Source of the DNA: Bagarius yarrelli
Taxonomy: Eukaryota; Chordata; Actinopteri; Siluriformes; Sisoridae
DNA length: 64,000 nt
NCBI GenBank assembly: GCA_005784505.1
Contig: VCAZ01000045.1
Span: 2,516,501 to 2,580,500 of the forward strand
Direction of reading: 5' to 3'
Within the stretch, counting starts at the first letter, position 1; each line of letters starts with the position of its first letter. A program made the translations under genes and the position numbers. The notes beneath the pieces are model-generated. The model did no database searches, was not told the origin of the DNA, and saw nothing but the letters and a program-made list of their open reading frames with translations. Of this stretch, positions 9,806-21,039 are shown piece by piece.

Positions 9806-10847
9806 GCAGTGGAAGAAAATAGAAACTGAACAGAGCAGATTTTGACAAGAAGCAATTAATTTTTTTTTTTTTTTTTTTTACTTTACCAATGAAAACTTTT
9901 GATCGAAGTATATTATAGACTTTTCAGCAAGACCAACAATCATAACTTGTGGACAAAAAAATGCCATTTAATGACTCTAAATTAATGGAAATTGCTCTCT
10001 TTTGAGTTTAACGGTATCAAAGCTGTCATTGTGAGTAAATTACACCATAATTTGTATTTGTCTCATCTTAGAACTAAAGGCCAGTATTCACACCAAGGCA
10101 CTGTGAGCTGATAGAATACTGTTTGGTTCCTCTTGGTTAGTCAGAAGTCTGTGTAATTGTGCCTCTCTCAAAAGGATTTATAATGAATCACAGCACAAAA
10201 GGAGCAGAGGAAACCATCTTTCCTGCTGTCCACATCTCCTATCTATAACAATCAGAGACACATAATTGTGTGAAAGAAAAGAAAGACTGGAAAGGTAAAG
10301 CTGTGGACCATTTAGAGCTCCTGCGATGACTAACACAGCATCGTCTGAAGTGTGAACCCACTCCTATGCTAGCTGGAGCTCCTCTTCCTCATTTCTCTTT
10401 CCTGTGACAAGCAACAAAGTGATAATGGGTACATGAAAGCAAGTTATTTACAAAGTGCACTTTCCTTTACTCAGCTTTTTCCTCACAGAATAAAGCATAA
10501 ATCCATTTCCAGCAGTCGTCTTTGGGTGGGGGAAAAAAGTAGATAAAAAAAGTAGACTCCTGCAGGCTTGTTCTTTGTAAGATTTTGGAAATGTCCTGAT
10601 TATGAGTATTCCACAATGGCACTACTGGCATCTGACCAGTATATCTGAATATACAGTATATTCAGATTAATGCTGCAATCAACTTCTATCTATTTTAGTT
10701 TTATTTAGGGATTTGATAGGATAGATATAAATTAAATTGGTGAATATAAATGAATCACCTTTCATTGTTCACAGTTTAAACACGCAAAGATTGTTACAAG
10801 TTCCTATATCCTAAAGGAAGTTGGGCACAGCATTTCCTGGTACCCAA
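9806..10847. other. No gene; repeat-poor island and a short palindrome
   Basis: A T run lies at 9860-9879. A perfect inverted repeat ATCTGAATATA / TATATTCAGAT with a 3-base loop occupies 10643-10667. The stretch 10080-10640 has no repeat I recognise and mixed composition, so it is a candidate for conserved noncoding sequence. No coding signal is seen. Confidence 0.4.
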
Positions 10848-11098
10848 AGCACTTCCTTTCCTTTCCCTTCACTTCTCTTCCATTCCCTTCCTTTCCCGTC
10901 ATGTCCCATCCTTTCGACTTAGTGTTGTTTAATCTCAGCTAATGAACGTTACTTCAGCTCAAAATTAACTTTCCTTTCCATTCCAATTCCCTTTCCTTCC
11001 TTTCCCTACTCAACTTTACCCTTTCTTTCCCTTTCTGTCCCTTACCGTCCTGTCCTGTCCCATCCCGTCCAGTCCCAACCCCTTCCATCCCATCCTTT
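10848..11098. repeat. Polypyrimidine tracts (CCTTT/CCGTCC-rich)
   Basis: Two pyrimidine-rich blocks, 10848-10916 and 10970-11098, consist of degenerate TTCCCTTCC and GTCCTGTCC units, separated by about 50 bases of ordinary sequence. Such tracts can form triplex DNA. Confidence 0.75.
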
Positions 11099-11269
11099 CG
11101 ACATAAATTAAATAATTAATTTATTGGTTTGTTACTTGTTTGTTTGTGTATATGCACCTACCTGCCAGATTTTCTTTGTTCTCCAAACTATAAACAGTCA
11201 GATTTCAGCTACTGACACCCTGACCCACCAGTCAGTTACCCAAGAATAATCAGTAGCCGCTGGACGGGA

Positions 11270-11565
11270 TTGTTAATGCATGTTGTATGAGTTGCTGTAG
11301 GTGCGATATAATATTGATATTTCATTGCAATTTGTGTCTTTTGATTTGTTATTTGTGTTCATTGTGTTTTCGATCTCTGTACGGATTTGGTTTTCGCTCT
11401 TTGTCTCATGTTTTGGATTTGTTTGACTGGCTTCTTTGGATTATCGTGTACACATTGTTTACCCTTTGGCTACTCTGCTAACCTCCTTTTCTAAGTAAAG
11501 TCTTTCAGCGCATCATGGATTCTACTCCGTCGTCCCTTTCACACACTGTGACTATAAAAGAGAAA
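11270..11565 (+). other. Possible LTR 3' part (R/U5-like)
   Basis: A T/G-rich stretch with many TTTG runs leads to AAGTAAAGTC (11493), then CGCATCATGGATTCTACTCC and a close ending ACACTGTGAC. This polyadenylation-like signal followed by a short leader resembles the R/U5 of fish LTR elements. No TG start or target duplication was found. The 64-codon frame inside is not a gene. Confidence 0.3.
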
Positions 11566-12067
11566 AACCCTTCTATAGTTTACAGCCGGTGTAGATGTTG
11601 TTCTAATCTGTGATTGGGTTAATTAGTTTCCCCCAGTGGACGCACTGTTAAAATAATTGCGCTTGCAGGACAATCAAATATAATAAAAAGCCATGAACTG
11701 TATTATAGCTTTCAAAGGTGTGGGCGGTAAACATTTACTGAGATAAAATGCCTCATGATTATGTCATAATTGCATTAGTACAGGATACAAGGTTGAAAAA
11801 AGGATTTATCAAACAAACAACGGGTCTATAATGCGTCCTAATTTCAGGCTGCGTGAATTTAAATCTCTTATATTTCAACTGACGATTAAAGCAAACCCAT
11901 GTTTGAATTAGGGAAGCCGACTTTATCGAAAGCACGGGGTTGTTTTCACATTCCATCCAAGTCAACTATTAATGTCAAAGTGATAGGATTGCATTGCGTT
12001 TTTTATTTACCTGTGTGTGTTTATGATTTCTCTTATGTAAATACTATTCAGAGCAATATCATGAGCA
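11566..12067. other. No gene seen
   Basis: Spacer without recognisable repeats. Two short frames on opposite strands (about 60 codons) are chance. Confidence 0.35.
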
Positions 12068-12240
12068 AGGAAGTGGTATCGTAGTGGTTAAGTTGAGGAC
12101 CCGGGTTCGATTCTTAGCCCCACCAAGCCACCACTGCCGGGTCCCTGAGCAAGGCCCTTAACCCCCAAGTTGTATAACAAGAAATATTGTAAGTCGCTCT
12201 GAATAAGGGCGTCTGCCAAATTCTGTAAATGGAAATGAGC
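12068..12240 (+). repeat. SINE-A
   Basis: GGTATCGTAGTGGTTAAG head, GGGTTCGATTC box B, AAGGCCCTTAACCCCC middle and GTAAGTCGCTCTGAATAAGG tail are all present. A part of the head between the two boxes is deleted. Confidence 0.85.
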
Positions 12241-12327
12241 CAATAGTCTAATTTTTTTTTAATTTCCTAAGACAAAAGGCAATAATTGCTTAAGTTTGTC
12301 ATATCAAGATGGCCAGTTATACCATAC

Positions 12328-12522
12328 CATTTACATTTACAGCATTTGTCAGATGTCCTTATCCAGAGCGACTTACATTTATCTCTTTTATACAACTGAG
12401 CAATTAGGGATTAAGGGCCTTGCTCAGGGGCCCAACAGTGGTGGCTTAGTGGTGCTGAGAATCAAACCCCGGTCTTTCTGGTATCAGTCCAACACCTTAA
12501 CCACTAAGCATCACTTCCCCAC
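12328..12522 (-). repeat. SINE-A, reverse, tail-to-tail with the preceding copy
   Basis: The minus strand carries the full SINE-A order, from the head near 12515 to the tail TTTACATTTACAGCATTTG at 12331. It faces the plus-strand copy at 12068-12240 across about 90 bases, giving an inverted SINE pair. Confidence 0.88.
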
Positions 12523-12944
12523 ATTACATACAGTATCTGCATCTGTATGCTGTGTTCAGCTCTCGGTAATAGTTTGTATTTCTTTTTTTATAGATCGTTT
12601 GTGGGGAAAAAAAAAAAAAACGCCACTCTGCGATGAGAAATGGAGGGCAAAAATGCCTAAGACGTACACGAAATATAGCCAAAGTAAAATCAATCGTGTA
12701 CATAAAGAGTTGATTAGAAGCAAAAATTGATTTGTTAAATCATAATCGATTCACTAAAGTTGTATTTTCACATAAATTCGCTGTAAGAGAACGTTTGGAT
12801 TTAAGACGTCCTATTGTTTCATAAAGATTTTAATTAAGTTACATTCCCAGACCAGCAGCAAAACAGCATCAAGAATGGTTTTCTAATGCACCATAAGGGG
12901 CAGGGTTCCATTCTGTTTTAATGAATTTCCACCATTCAGCTCAT
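12523..12944. other. No gene seen
   Basis: Contains an A run (12608-12620). No repeat family or coding signal recognised. Confidence 0.35.
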
Positions 12945-13398
12945 GAAGTCTGATATTTTCATACAGTCTGATAGTCTTGTGGAGTCTGATATACTCAAGA
13001 AGTCTAATGTTCTTAAGGGGTCTGATGTTCTCAAGGAGTCTGATATTCTCGTGGAGTCTGATATTCTCATAGAGTCTGATATTCTTGTGAAGTCTATTAA
13101 TCTTATGGAGTCTGATGTTCTCGTAGAGTCTGATGTTCTCGTAGAGTCTGATGTTCTCGTAGAGTCTGATGTTCTCGTAGAGTCTGATGTTCTCGAGGAG
13201 TCTGATGTTCTTAAGGAGTCTGATGTTCTCGTAGTCTGATGTTCTCGTAGATGTTCTCGTAACAGTCTGATGTTCTTAAGGAGTCTGATGTTCTTAAGGA
13301 GTCTGATGTTCTTAAGGAGTCTGATGTTCTCATAGAGTCTGATGTTCTCGTAGAGTCTGATGTTCTCGTAGAGTCTGATGTTCTTATGGAGTCTAATA
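12945..13398. repeat. 18-bp minisatellite
   Basis: About 25 imperfect tandem copies of GAGTCTGATGTTCTCGTA. Units in the middle (13111-13200) are nearly identical and those at the edges are diverged. Because 18 is a multiple of three, one plus-strand frame (12943-13239) stays open as VESDVL repeats until a 12-base loss near 13235. I see no promoter, splice site or flanking coding sequence, so the frame is a by-product of the repeat. Confidence 0.93.
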
Positions 13399-14089
13399 TT
13401 TATTTAATTTAATTAAAAAATAATTAGTGTGATTTTTTTACTCATGAGTCTCATTTATTTCAAATAATATTCCAAAAATATTTTTCTTTACAAAATATGA
13501 TTTTTTTAACAGGATTTTTCGACCAGCACTTTTAATAATTTATATTCTTACATGCGATATTTATGTTCACATGATATTCCTCATTATGCCTGATTTATTA
13601 TCGAGTAATATGTTTCTGAATGTTTCAACTAATTTCTCACGATTTCTCAGCCATCATTTTTGGATTTAACCTTTATGACACACGTATATGCCTTATTTAT
13701 TTTTGCCTTATAGACATTTATTTTTACCTTTTTTACACATCCATCATTTAGTTCAGTGTTGAATGTAAAGTGTGTTCAGTTCTATAGAGAATTCAAATCA
13801 TTCGGGTGATTAAAGGTTTAGAGATTCCAGTTCTGTTTCTGCCATCATTAAAGTGCAGAGAGCTTAAAGAATTATACATTATATAGTTTCATATAAACAT
13901 TAATCAAAACACTCATTTTAAACTATTGGCACCCCTAAAATTAATTAATTCCACCGGAAGGACTAATAAAACCGGATTTCTTCCTGTTAAGACTAAAAAT
14001 ATTTTCAAGAATATTGGACCATTTGATTGTTCATGTGAACTGATATCATGTTCAAAAATTTTAAATTCGTGGAATGAGAGACTGTGTTG
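13399..14089. other. No gene; possible MITE end
   Basis: AT-rich. ATTGGCACCCCTAAAATT at 13925 resembles the terminal motif of a fish Tc1-like MITE, but the second end is not found. Confidence 0.3.
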
Positions 14090-14312
14090 AGGGACACTCC
14101 GGGTACTCCGGTTTTACTCCGGGGACTCCGGTTTCCTCCCACAGTCCAAAAACATGTATGTTAGGTTGATTAGTGACCTGTGATGGACTGGCGACCTGTC
14201 CAGGGTGTACCACTCCTGCCTTTCGCCCTTTCAGTGACGGCTGGGATAGACTCCAGCAGGTCCCTGTGACCCCGAATTAGAGAAAAAGTGAGTATAGAAG
14301 ATGAATAAAAGA
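14090..14312 (+). repeat. SINE-B, 5'-truncated
   Basis: It begins within the GGTACTCCGGTTTCCTCC region (with a local duplication of TCCGG), followed by CACAGTCCAAAAACATGTAT, the GACCTGTCCAGGGTGTACC block and a tail of GATGAATAAAAGAATG. The tRNA-like head is absent. Confidence 0.85.
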
Positions 14313-15239
14313 ATGTAGCTGCTTGATTTGTTTAATGATAAAAAAAAAACTTTTATCCACAAACTTAAAAAACTAAAATGAATCTAAAATCTGTCTAAAC
14401 CTGTACTAAAAAAGATGTAATGGAGATTTTTACCATTTACACCTTCCCTTAAATTATATCCATATACTTTACTGACAGGTTAGCAACCATCACTGTGAGA
14501 TGACTGACTGCTGATTACTGAAGATAAGAAAAAAGTACACATTTTTTTTAAGGTTATCTAAGAAATCGCGGGTATGTTTAAAGTCCTGCCATAATATATT
14601 AGAACTTTTATGCAAAGTTTTAAAAATGATGTTGATGTAAATTATGATTTCTATATTGGAACATGGCTACACATTCAGTTTAATGAATCACAGGTAGATG
14701 CTGTCATCACTGACAGTAGACATGTTTAGAAAATAAATATTAATTAAAACTTACTTTTAAATAACTATTCGTGTTGGTTTGGTAAAAAGTTTAAATGAAG
14801 ACCTGATTTTTAATCTTGATCTCTCACATGGGAAACTTCCAAAGATTATGAAGGTGTTTAAAACAATAGTTTTTATTATTATTATTATTATTAATTATTA
14901 TTTATATATATGGACTATTAGCAATCTGGGATAAAATACACTGTTAGCACACACACACACACATATATAACCTTAAGCCTTAATGAAAAAAAAAAAAAAA
15001 CAGATTATCAACTAACTCAAAAGATTTACAACCTTAAATTGAAGGTTATCCCAAACAGTTTGGATAATAAACTGGATAAAAAAAATAATTTGATTTGAAC
15101 TTAAATATAATATTTCAATATTCTCAACCTGAAAAGGAAACTGTGATACTTGCGTGTGCAGATACATATTACCTGCATATGCAGTAAACTACTTTTATAT
15201 GCATTTTAGGGGTAAAGCTTTATAATGCTCCTTTAGTTT
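14313..15239. other. No gene; TTA and AC microsatellites
   Basis: A TTA run at about 14868-14893, an AC run at 14949-14962 and an A run at 14986-15000 are present. Otherwise plain AT-rich sequence. Confidence 0.45.
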
Positions 15240-15350
15240 ACAAGTAACTCACAAAGAAGCGAGTACAGGCAGGATGGAATGGGTGGAGAAACGTGTCAGG
15301 AGTGATGTGTGACAGGAGAATATCAGCTAGAATCAAGGGGAAGGAATAGT

Positions 15351-15531
15351 GAGACCAGCTATGATGTATGGTTTAGAGACAGTGGTGAGACCAGCTATGA
15401 TGTATGGTTTAGAGACAGTGGTGAGACCAGCTATGATGTATGGTTTAGAGACTGTCACTGTCTCTAAACCATACATCATAGCTGCCTCACCACTGTCTCT
15501 AAACCGTACATCATAACTGATCTCACCACTG
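15351..15531. repeat. 36-bp repeat array folded as a large inverted repeat
   Basis: Three direct copies of a 36-base unit start at 15351, 15387 and 15423. After the centre GAGACTGTCACTGTCTC (15448-15464), two further copies run in the opposite direction to 15531. Arms of roughly 70 bases (15382-15452 and 15460-15531) could pair. The unit encodes 12 residues of the LINE ORF, including VRPAMMYGLET, a normal motif of these proteins present once in intact elements. Confidence 0.92.
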
Positions 15532-15552
15532 AGAAAGGTAGCAGAGCTGAAG

Positions 15553-15840
15553 ATGTTAAGGTTTTCTATGGGAGTGACAAGGTTGGACAGGATTAGGAAC
15601 AAGTTCATCAGGGGGACGGCTCATGTTGGATGTTTTGAGGAGAAAGTCAGGGAAGCCAGATTGAGATGGTTTGGACATGTACAGAGGAGAGATAGTGAAT
15701 ATATTAGTAGGAGGATGTTAGAAATGAAGCTACCAGACAGAGAGGAAGACCAAAGAGGAGGTATATGGATGCAATAAACGAGGACATGAAATTAGTGGGT
15801 GTGAGTGAAGAAGATGTAGAGAATAGGGTTAGATGGAGAC
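15553..15840 (+). pseudogene. LINE reverse transcriptase C-terminal fragment
   Basis: The open part at 15553-15777 encodes MLRFSMGVTRLDRIRNKF and, further on, RLRWFGHVQRRD. These are the conserved C-terminal motifs of reverse transcriptases from RTE-like fish LINEs (GVTR.D.IRN, RW.GHV.RR). A frame loss near 15745 disrupts the following basic RGRPKRR segment that copy 2 still has. Catalytic domains are absent because of the 5' truncation. Nonfunctional. Confidence 0.8.
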
Positions 15841-15908
15841 AGATGATTCACTCAGGCGACCCCTAAAAGGGAACAGCCGAAACGAGAAGAAGAAGTTAAC
15901 AAGTAACT

Positions 15909-16146
15909 ATGCAGGAAATGATAGGTGTACTACAATAACACTCAATACCGTTAACTAATATAAGAGCAAGATTAACTAAGCAGTAAGTAAAGTAATAGCC
16001 AATTTGGAACAAAGGTAGTTCCTTGTTAGTCATGGCTCAATAAATGCTATTGTCATTAGGAACTACTTGCAAACTATGACCAAATAAAAAAGAATCACAT
16101 ATTAATTAATAATTAATCAGCTGCAAATTAAAATTGTGAATTTGTG
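15909..16146. other. No gene seen
   Basis: Short AT-rich spacer between LINE copy 1 and a SINE-B. Confidence 0.35.
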
Positions 16147-16380
16147 AATGGAGTTTGCATGTTCTCCCCGTTCTTGCGTAGTTTTTTAATCCGGGTGCTC
16201 CGGTTTCCTCCCACAGTCCAAAAACATGTATGTTAGGTTAATTGGTGATTCTAAATTGCCCATAGGAGTAAGTGTGGCCCTGTGATGGACTGGTGACCCG
16301 TCCAGGGTGTTTCATCTCCAGCCTTTCGCCCTTTCAGAGACGGCTGGGATAAACTCCAGCAGATCCCTGTGACCCCAAAT
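16147..16380 (+). repeat. SINE-B without head or tail
   Basis: It runs from GGAGTTTGCATGTTCTCC through CCAAAAACATGTATGTTAGG to GATCCCTGTGACCCC. The GAATGAATG tail is missing and the sequence passes directly into a 42-base tandem duplication. Confidence 0.85.
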
Positions 16381-16384
16381 TTGG

Positions 16385-16468
16385 GCAGGCCAAATCTCCA
16401 ACAACTGAACTAGCACTGATGTCCTAGCAGGCCAAAACTCTAACAACTGAACCAGCACTGATCTCCTA
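16385..16468. repeat. 42-bp tandem duplication
   Basis: GCAGGCCAAA...GTCCTA occurs at 16385-16426 and again, with a few changes, at 16427-16468. It abuts the 3' end of a SINE-B. Confidence 0.85.
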
Positions 16469-17805
16469 AACTGAGAAGATTAACAGGTAAAATCATAAAC
16501 AGTGCAGCTATGGAAATTTGGAAAAATTCCACAAAGCTTTAAGGCACAGAATCAACTAAAATGTCTTCTTAAGGTACTGTAGCATTTAAAAAAGTCTTTT
16601 AAAGGAAATCTGAAGGGCTGCAACACTGTTTATGCACAACAATACCCCTGTGTGCACAAGACCCTGATTTTCATGCAAACATGGTTTTCCAAGGTTATTC
16701 TGGAGTTATTCTGATGTTACACAACAAAAAATAATTTTTAGTGTTATAAAAAATGTACTTGCCTACTGCTAGCTAAAATGCTAACAATCCTTAAATTATT
16801 AGCCTGGAGGTAACTGTATAAAATCTAATAAATTCAATAACTTTAATGCGATTGACCAACTAGTTCTTAAAACGTTAGGGCCCATGGAATTATTTTAGTT
16901 ACATTCTTATTTGTAGGTTTGTGATTTAGCTATTTAGGCTAAATTAAGTTAAGCTAATTAATTAGAGACAATTCATTTAACAGTGCTGTAATACGGTTAC
17001 AACCCTAATGATGTTTATCTGATGATGTACACTTCCTCGGTGTCTTGAGAATGTACTATCACTTATACTCAAGCTAGTCCTTTTATTAATAGCGCTAAAA
17101 CACTAAAATTAATAAACAAATAAATCAAATATTGAGCATTTATAAAATAATAATAATAACAAAGTCGCCTAGAAGTTGTGTTGTGTCACCAAGGCTCTGA
17201 TTATGAGTGTGGGTGGGGTGACTAAAAGCAACCGACCTGTGGTCATGGCAACTATAGGAAGAAAAATCAGCCAGACAGCTGCCAAGTAAAAAGATGAGCA
17301 CCTGCACTTGCCAAAATGTCAGCCTGCATAATAAACGCATTTTCCGAACAGCTGGTTCCGATTCATCAATTAAAGTAACAGTTTATTCTGTTCTCTTTTC
17401 CGGCATACACAGTTCTTTCTGCTATATAAATGTAATTCTTAAATTATAATATTAAATGTAAACGTTTATATGCCAGATGTCTAATTTTTACAACCCCACT
17501 AGTTTTTGGAACAAGAAATGACGTGTGGAAGTGGTTTGCTACAAAAACTCTGTTCTTACAAATACATGCATCAGGAAATGCAAAGGGGAAATAGGAATGC
17601 ATGGAATGTAAGTGTAGACATATTTACAAAGTATATTCGAAATACCAAAATGTCTAAAATTACACTGAGCACCATCAATCATTAGCTTGCTCTTCAAACT
17701 AGCAAATTTATTTAAAAACTTGCAAAATTACAATGTGAACCTGGCAACCATACAGGCTGTATTGGGAAGTATCGTCACTGCTAGTTTAAATACATGTTTC
17801 AGTAG
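16469..17805. other. No gene seen
   Basis: AT-rich sequence. The only frames are short, such as 66 codons on the minus strand at 17140-17340. I recognise no repeat. Confidence 0.35.
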
Positions 17806-18015
17806 TGTGGTGGTAGTATTCGTAGCACATGGGTTAAAGTGTTGGACTGCTAATTGGAAGATTGGAGTTCGATTCCCAGCACCACCAAGTTGCCACTGTT
17901 GGGCCTCTGAGCAAGGCCTTTAACCCCCAATTGCTCGGTTGTATAAAAAAAAAAGAGATAAAAGTAGGTCGCTCTGATAAGGGTGTCTGCCAAATGCTGT
18001 AAATATAAATGTACT
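17806..18015 (+). repeat. SINE-A
   Basis: Head with AGTGTTGGACTGCTAATTGG, box B GTTCGATTCCCAGCACC, middle AAGGCCTTTAACCCCC, an A run, and the tail AGGTCGCTCTGATAAGGG ending in CAAATGCTGTAAAT. Confidence 0.87.
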
Positions 18016-18274
18016 ATCATTGTTTTCTAAATCAAGTAGCTTTTCAGTAGCAAAGCACCTTTGTTGCTAAAGTAGTGCAGAAGCATCCATACAAGCTCCA
18101 TTTCTCCATCCTGAATTAGTAAGTGAATCCACCGCCATTCACAGAGCTGTTTGGCCGGTGCTTTAGGTGATTTTGGTGATTTTTCGAATTAGCTTGCTAA
18201 CAGAACCCCTGCAAAATTGAAAGCAACAGCCAATGACTAGATAGCATTCTTTTTTCACCCTTTTTAGCAGAAAA

Positions 18275-18910
18275 AAAGTTGGTTCCCTTTCAAGCTTCAC
18301 CCGACATTGCAGATTATCCACTTTGGGAATTTCCCCATCTTTACATTTCTTCTGTCTTATTGGCTCCAGACAGTACGATTAACTGGCATATTGTTGCTGC
18401 CTAAGCAAATGCCGCCACTCTGAAACATATAAAAGACAGCACGGCAACAATATTTCAGAATCTTTACCGTCACAAACAGCAAACATTTCCTTTACAGAGG
18501 GGCAATATTCCTCACAAAGAGCAATATGCCAGTGGCATTTTGTGTTTACAGCATTTCGTGACAGACACAGCCACTACATTCCAGATCTTGAGCGGCTCAT
18601 GTGGAGGCGGCATTGGACAATGCTGACTGCCCGCACTGCGCTGACCTGCCGGTGCATGTTTTAAGAGCTTGCCACAACATAGCTTGCAGCAGTTTTAGGC
18701 TTGGAACTGCTGCCGGCAGCGGGTTGCTAGCAGTCTTTCCTGACCACAAGATGATCACAGAAGCTCGGCATGAAGCCTCCAGAGATCTCCGGTAACCGTA
18801 AAGAACTGTCGCCGCCAGATCAAATGGACCTCCTCTGCTTTGGTCATGCTAATGATGAGGTCATGTCAGTGTTAGCCATAGAGAGAGGCGATTAGGGGAA
18901 TTTATAACAG
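18275..18910 (+). pseudogene. DIRS-like element: terminal region and gag remnant
   Basis: TTCCCTTTCAAG at 18284, ACCCGACATTGCAG and CACTTTGGGAATTTCCCC resemble the 5' terminal region of fish DIRS-type retrotransposons. A TATA-like ACATATAAAAGAC at 18426 fits the promoter. Then 18601-18795 stays open and encodes a DCPHCADLPVHVLRA segment, like the cysteine/histidine motif of the gag-like first ORF in these elements, and MDLLCFGHANDEVMSV follows at about 18820-18867 in a shifted frame. DIRS elements use a tyrosine recombinase and have split repeats; none of that is visible here. Assignment rests on remembered similarity. Confidence 0.5.
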
Positions 18911-20556
18911 GACCCCCCCGACATAGAAAGACCCCGTACCTCCTAAAGGTTCTCAAAAGGGGCTCTCTCCAAAGCAGTCCAGAACCCCCTAGCCAAGCCT
19001 AACAGAAGCTATAGAAGCTGTATACGGATTTAGAGTCTGCCACAGCTATCGTTTTAAATTAACCTTTTTGTTAACGCATTTCTGCCCATTGTTACGGTCA
19101 AGAGACCTGCCCCCTTTTGATCCTAATGGTATTATACCAATTAAACCGATAATAGCCGTGTTTATTACTCAATCAAAAATGTGAAATGAACGCTGCACAA
19201 CTCGAAAATACGGGACAAAAACTGCCCTGTATTGGTTAAAAACGGAGCGCACTGTTCTCAGTTACGGAATGATTCTGTATTTTAAGGCACAGGTGGCAAC
19301 TTTGCTTAGTGTAGTAAAGTTTTATATCATGTAGAGTAACTAATAGCTTAACTCAGTACACTTTCCAAGTAGCATGTCCAACACTACATTTAGGGGCGGC
19401 GACACGTAATCTAGAAGAGCCGTGTTTAATTTTCTTGTTCTCTGGAGATCTGAGATGCCTTTTTCCAAAATGGTTGAAAACACTAGTCCTTTACTCCAAG
19501 CCTCCATGGCAGCATAAGTAACACTTAATTCATTCATTTTCTGCAAGTGTTATGCTTCATTAAGCTAACAGACAGGTAGAAAATAAAATAGCCGATCAAT
19601 AATATAAACATATCGGTCCAAATTAGTAGTCCTGGATTGCACAGATTGTATAGATGCATCTGTTTAATGACAAAAATAATACATTTGCCTACAAACAGGG
19701 CACAGCAGGTGTTTAAATTGCTATTATAAACATAAAACATTGACAATTTTTTTTTTTAACTAGCCGGAAGGTTGCGGATTACGTAGCACCTGTTCATCGA
19801 TTATTATCAAAAATGGAAATAAAGTATTAGGATGTTTCTCGTAAATCCGCTAAATTCTGGAAAATGGACCCTTTACTACCCTTTATGCATATGCGACTCC
19901 TGAGCGAGAGGCGAATTGTTTTACCTTTCATCACTTTCTTACTCTTTTTCTTGTCAACTCCACACACTATGTACTCCTTGTTTCCTCATTTGTTTTTCCT
20001 GGATTGCATGTTCACCTCTGAATGAAGCTTTTTTTTTGAAGCTGAGTACAGCTAGCTTGTCTTTCAGTCCCAAGACCTTGTTATGTTTCCAAAACCCTTG
20101 ATAATTTTTTTTCATCAAGCCACTGCGAGCATGCAATCTCTTGCCATATTTGCCCTACATCTATCGATACCACACTCACACACCTGCACAATTTTGCACA
20201 CAGTTTTTTTTTTTTTTTCAGAAACATATCTTTGAGAAACGAATATTTCTTTTGAATAATATAAAGAAAATAAATAAATTACCACTCATTTACAATAGGT
20301 GAGTCTAGATAGTTTAAGGCAGAATTCTTTTTTTATTGTAGGAAATAGTGGGCAAAAATTTTTCAAGTCAAGAAGCCAAATAAAGAAGCTAATAGTCTAT
20401 TATGCAAAAAAAAAAAAAAATGAACGCTTTAAAAAGAGTCTATAAAAAGAATTAAACCAATATTTTTTCTTTTGAAAAAAAAAAAATCAGATTTTTTTAT
20501 AACTTAATTTCACTGTGAAGAACAAAAAAATGTCTGATTGATATTAATTTTTCTTT
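18911..20556. other. No gene; possible MITE at 19190-19310
   Basis: AAAATACGGGACAAAAACTG and CCTGTATTGGTTAAAAACGG at 19205-19245 resemble a fish DNA-transposon repeat built on TACGGGAC motifs, but no ends are seen. T and A runs lie at 19748, 20206 and 20406. Several 60-70 codon frames are chance. The rest is unrecognised. Confidence 0.35.
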
Positions 20557-20740
20557 TACATTTTTATTATTTAGCAGACTCTGTTTTCCGGAGCAATTTA
20601 TCTCCTTTATCCGACTGAGCAGTTGAGGATTCAGGGCCCTGCTCAGGGACCCTGCAGATTGGTGGTGGTGCTAGGCATTAAACCCATGATCTTCCAGTCA
20701 GCAGACCAAGACTTTAATCACTAAGATGACACTTACCGTA
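20557..20740 (-). repeat. SINE-A, diverged, reverse
   Basis: The minus strand reads head to tail from about 20735 to 20557: the box B region at 20675-20690 is changed (GGTTTAATGCCTAGCACC), and the tail at 20570-20600 lacks the usual GTCTGCC. An older copy. Confidence 0.75.
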
Positions 20741-21039
20741 GATATGTATTTTTATTGCAGCATCAAATTATTTATTTTTTATAACAAATATATAACTATG
20801 TCTATTTTTATTTATTTATTTACTTAAGTAAAAATGTTTCCCCTTTTGCATGTAAGACAGTCATTATTACAGAACGGTCCTATGATCTACAGTAACTATC
20901 CAACGTCTCCACGACAGTTTTTGTAATTTGATGATAAAATAGCAAATCTATAATCTATGATCAATAATGCTGTAATAATAATGTTCTAATGGTTTTATGT
21001 TTTAAATTCTCAAAAAACGCAATATATTTACTATAATAA
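20741..21039. other. No gene seen
   Basis: AT-rich spacer between two SINE-A copies. Confidence 0.35.

Larger units (their letters stand above)
15250..15898 (+). mobile_element. 5'-truncated LINE insertion (RTE-like), copy 1
   Basis: The 10 bases ACAAGTAACT occur at 15240-15249 and again at 15899-15908, a target-site duplication around the insertion. The content is the last part of a non-LTR retrotransposon reverse transcriptase ORF, followed by a short 3' end (GGCGACCCCTAAAAGGGAAC) with a GAAGAAGAAG tail. The same 3' end appears at 35925-36642, 23588-23731 and, reversed, 25438-25540. Clade assignment to RTE-like elements is from memory of similar fish proteins. Confidence 0.85.

Noticed and set aside
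12296..12730. 144-codon frame as a protein
   Set aside because: Most of it is translated antisense SINE-A.
12943..13239. 98-codon frame of VESDVL repeats as a repeat-protein gene
   Set aside because: It follows from an 18-bp minisatellite; there is no upstream coding sequence, splice signal or promoter, and the frame breaks where a unit loses bases.
12945..13398. Regular direct repeats as a CRISPR-like array
   Set aside because: Units are contiguous with no unique spacers, and the sequence is vertebrate nuclear DNA.
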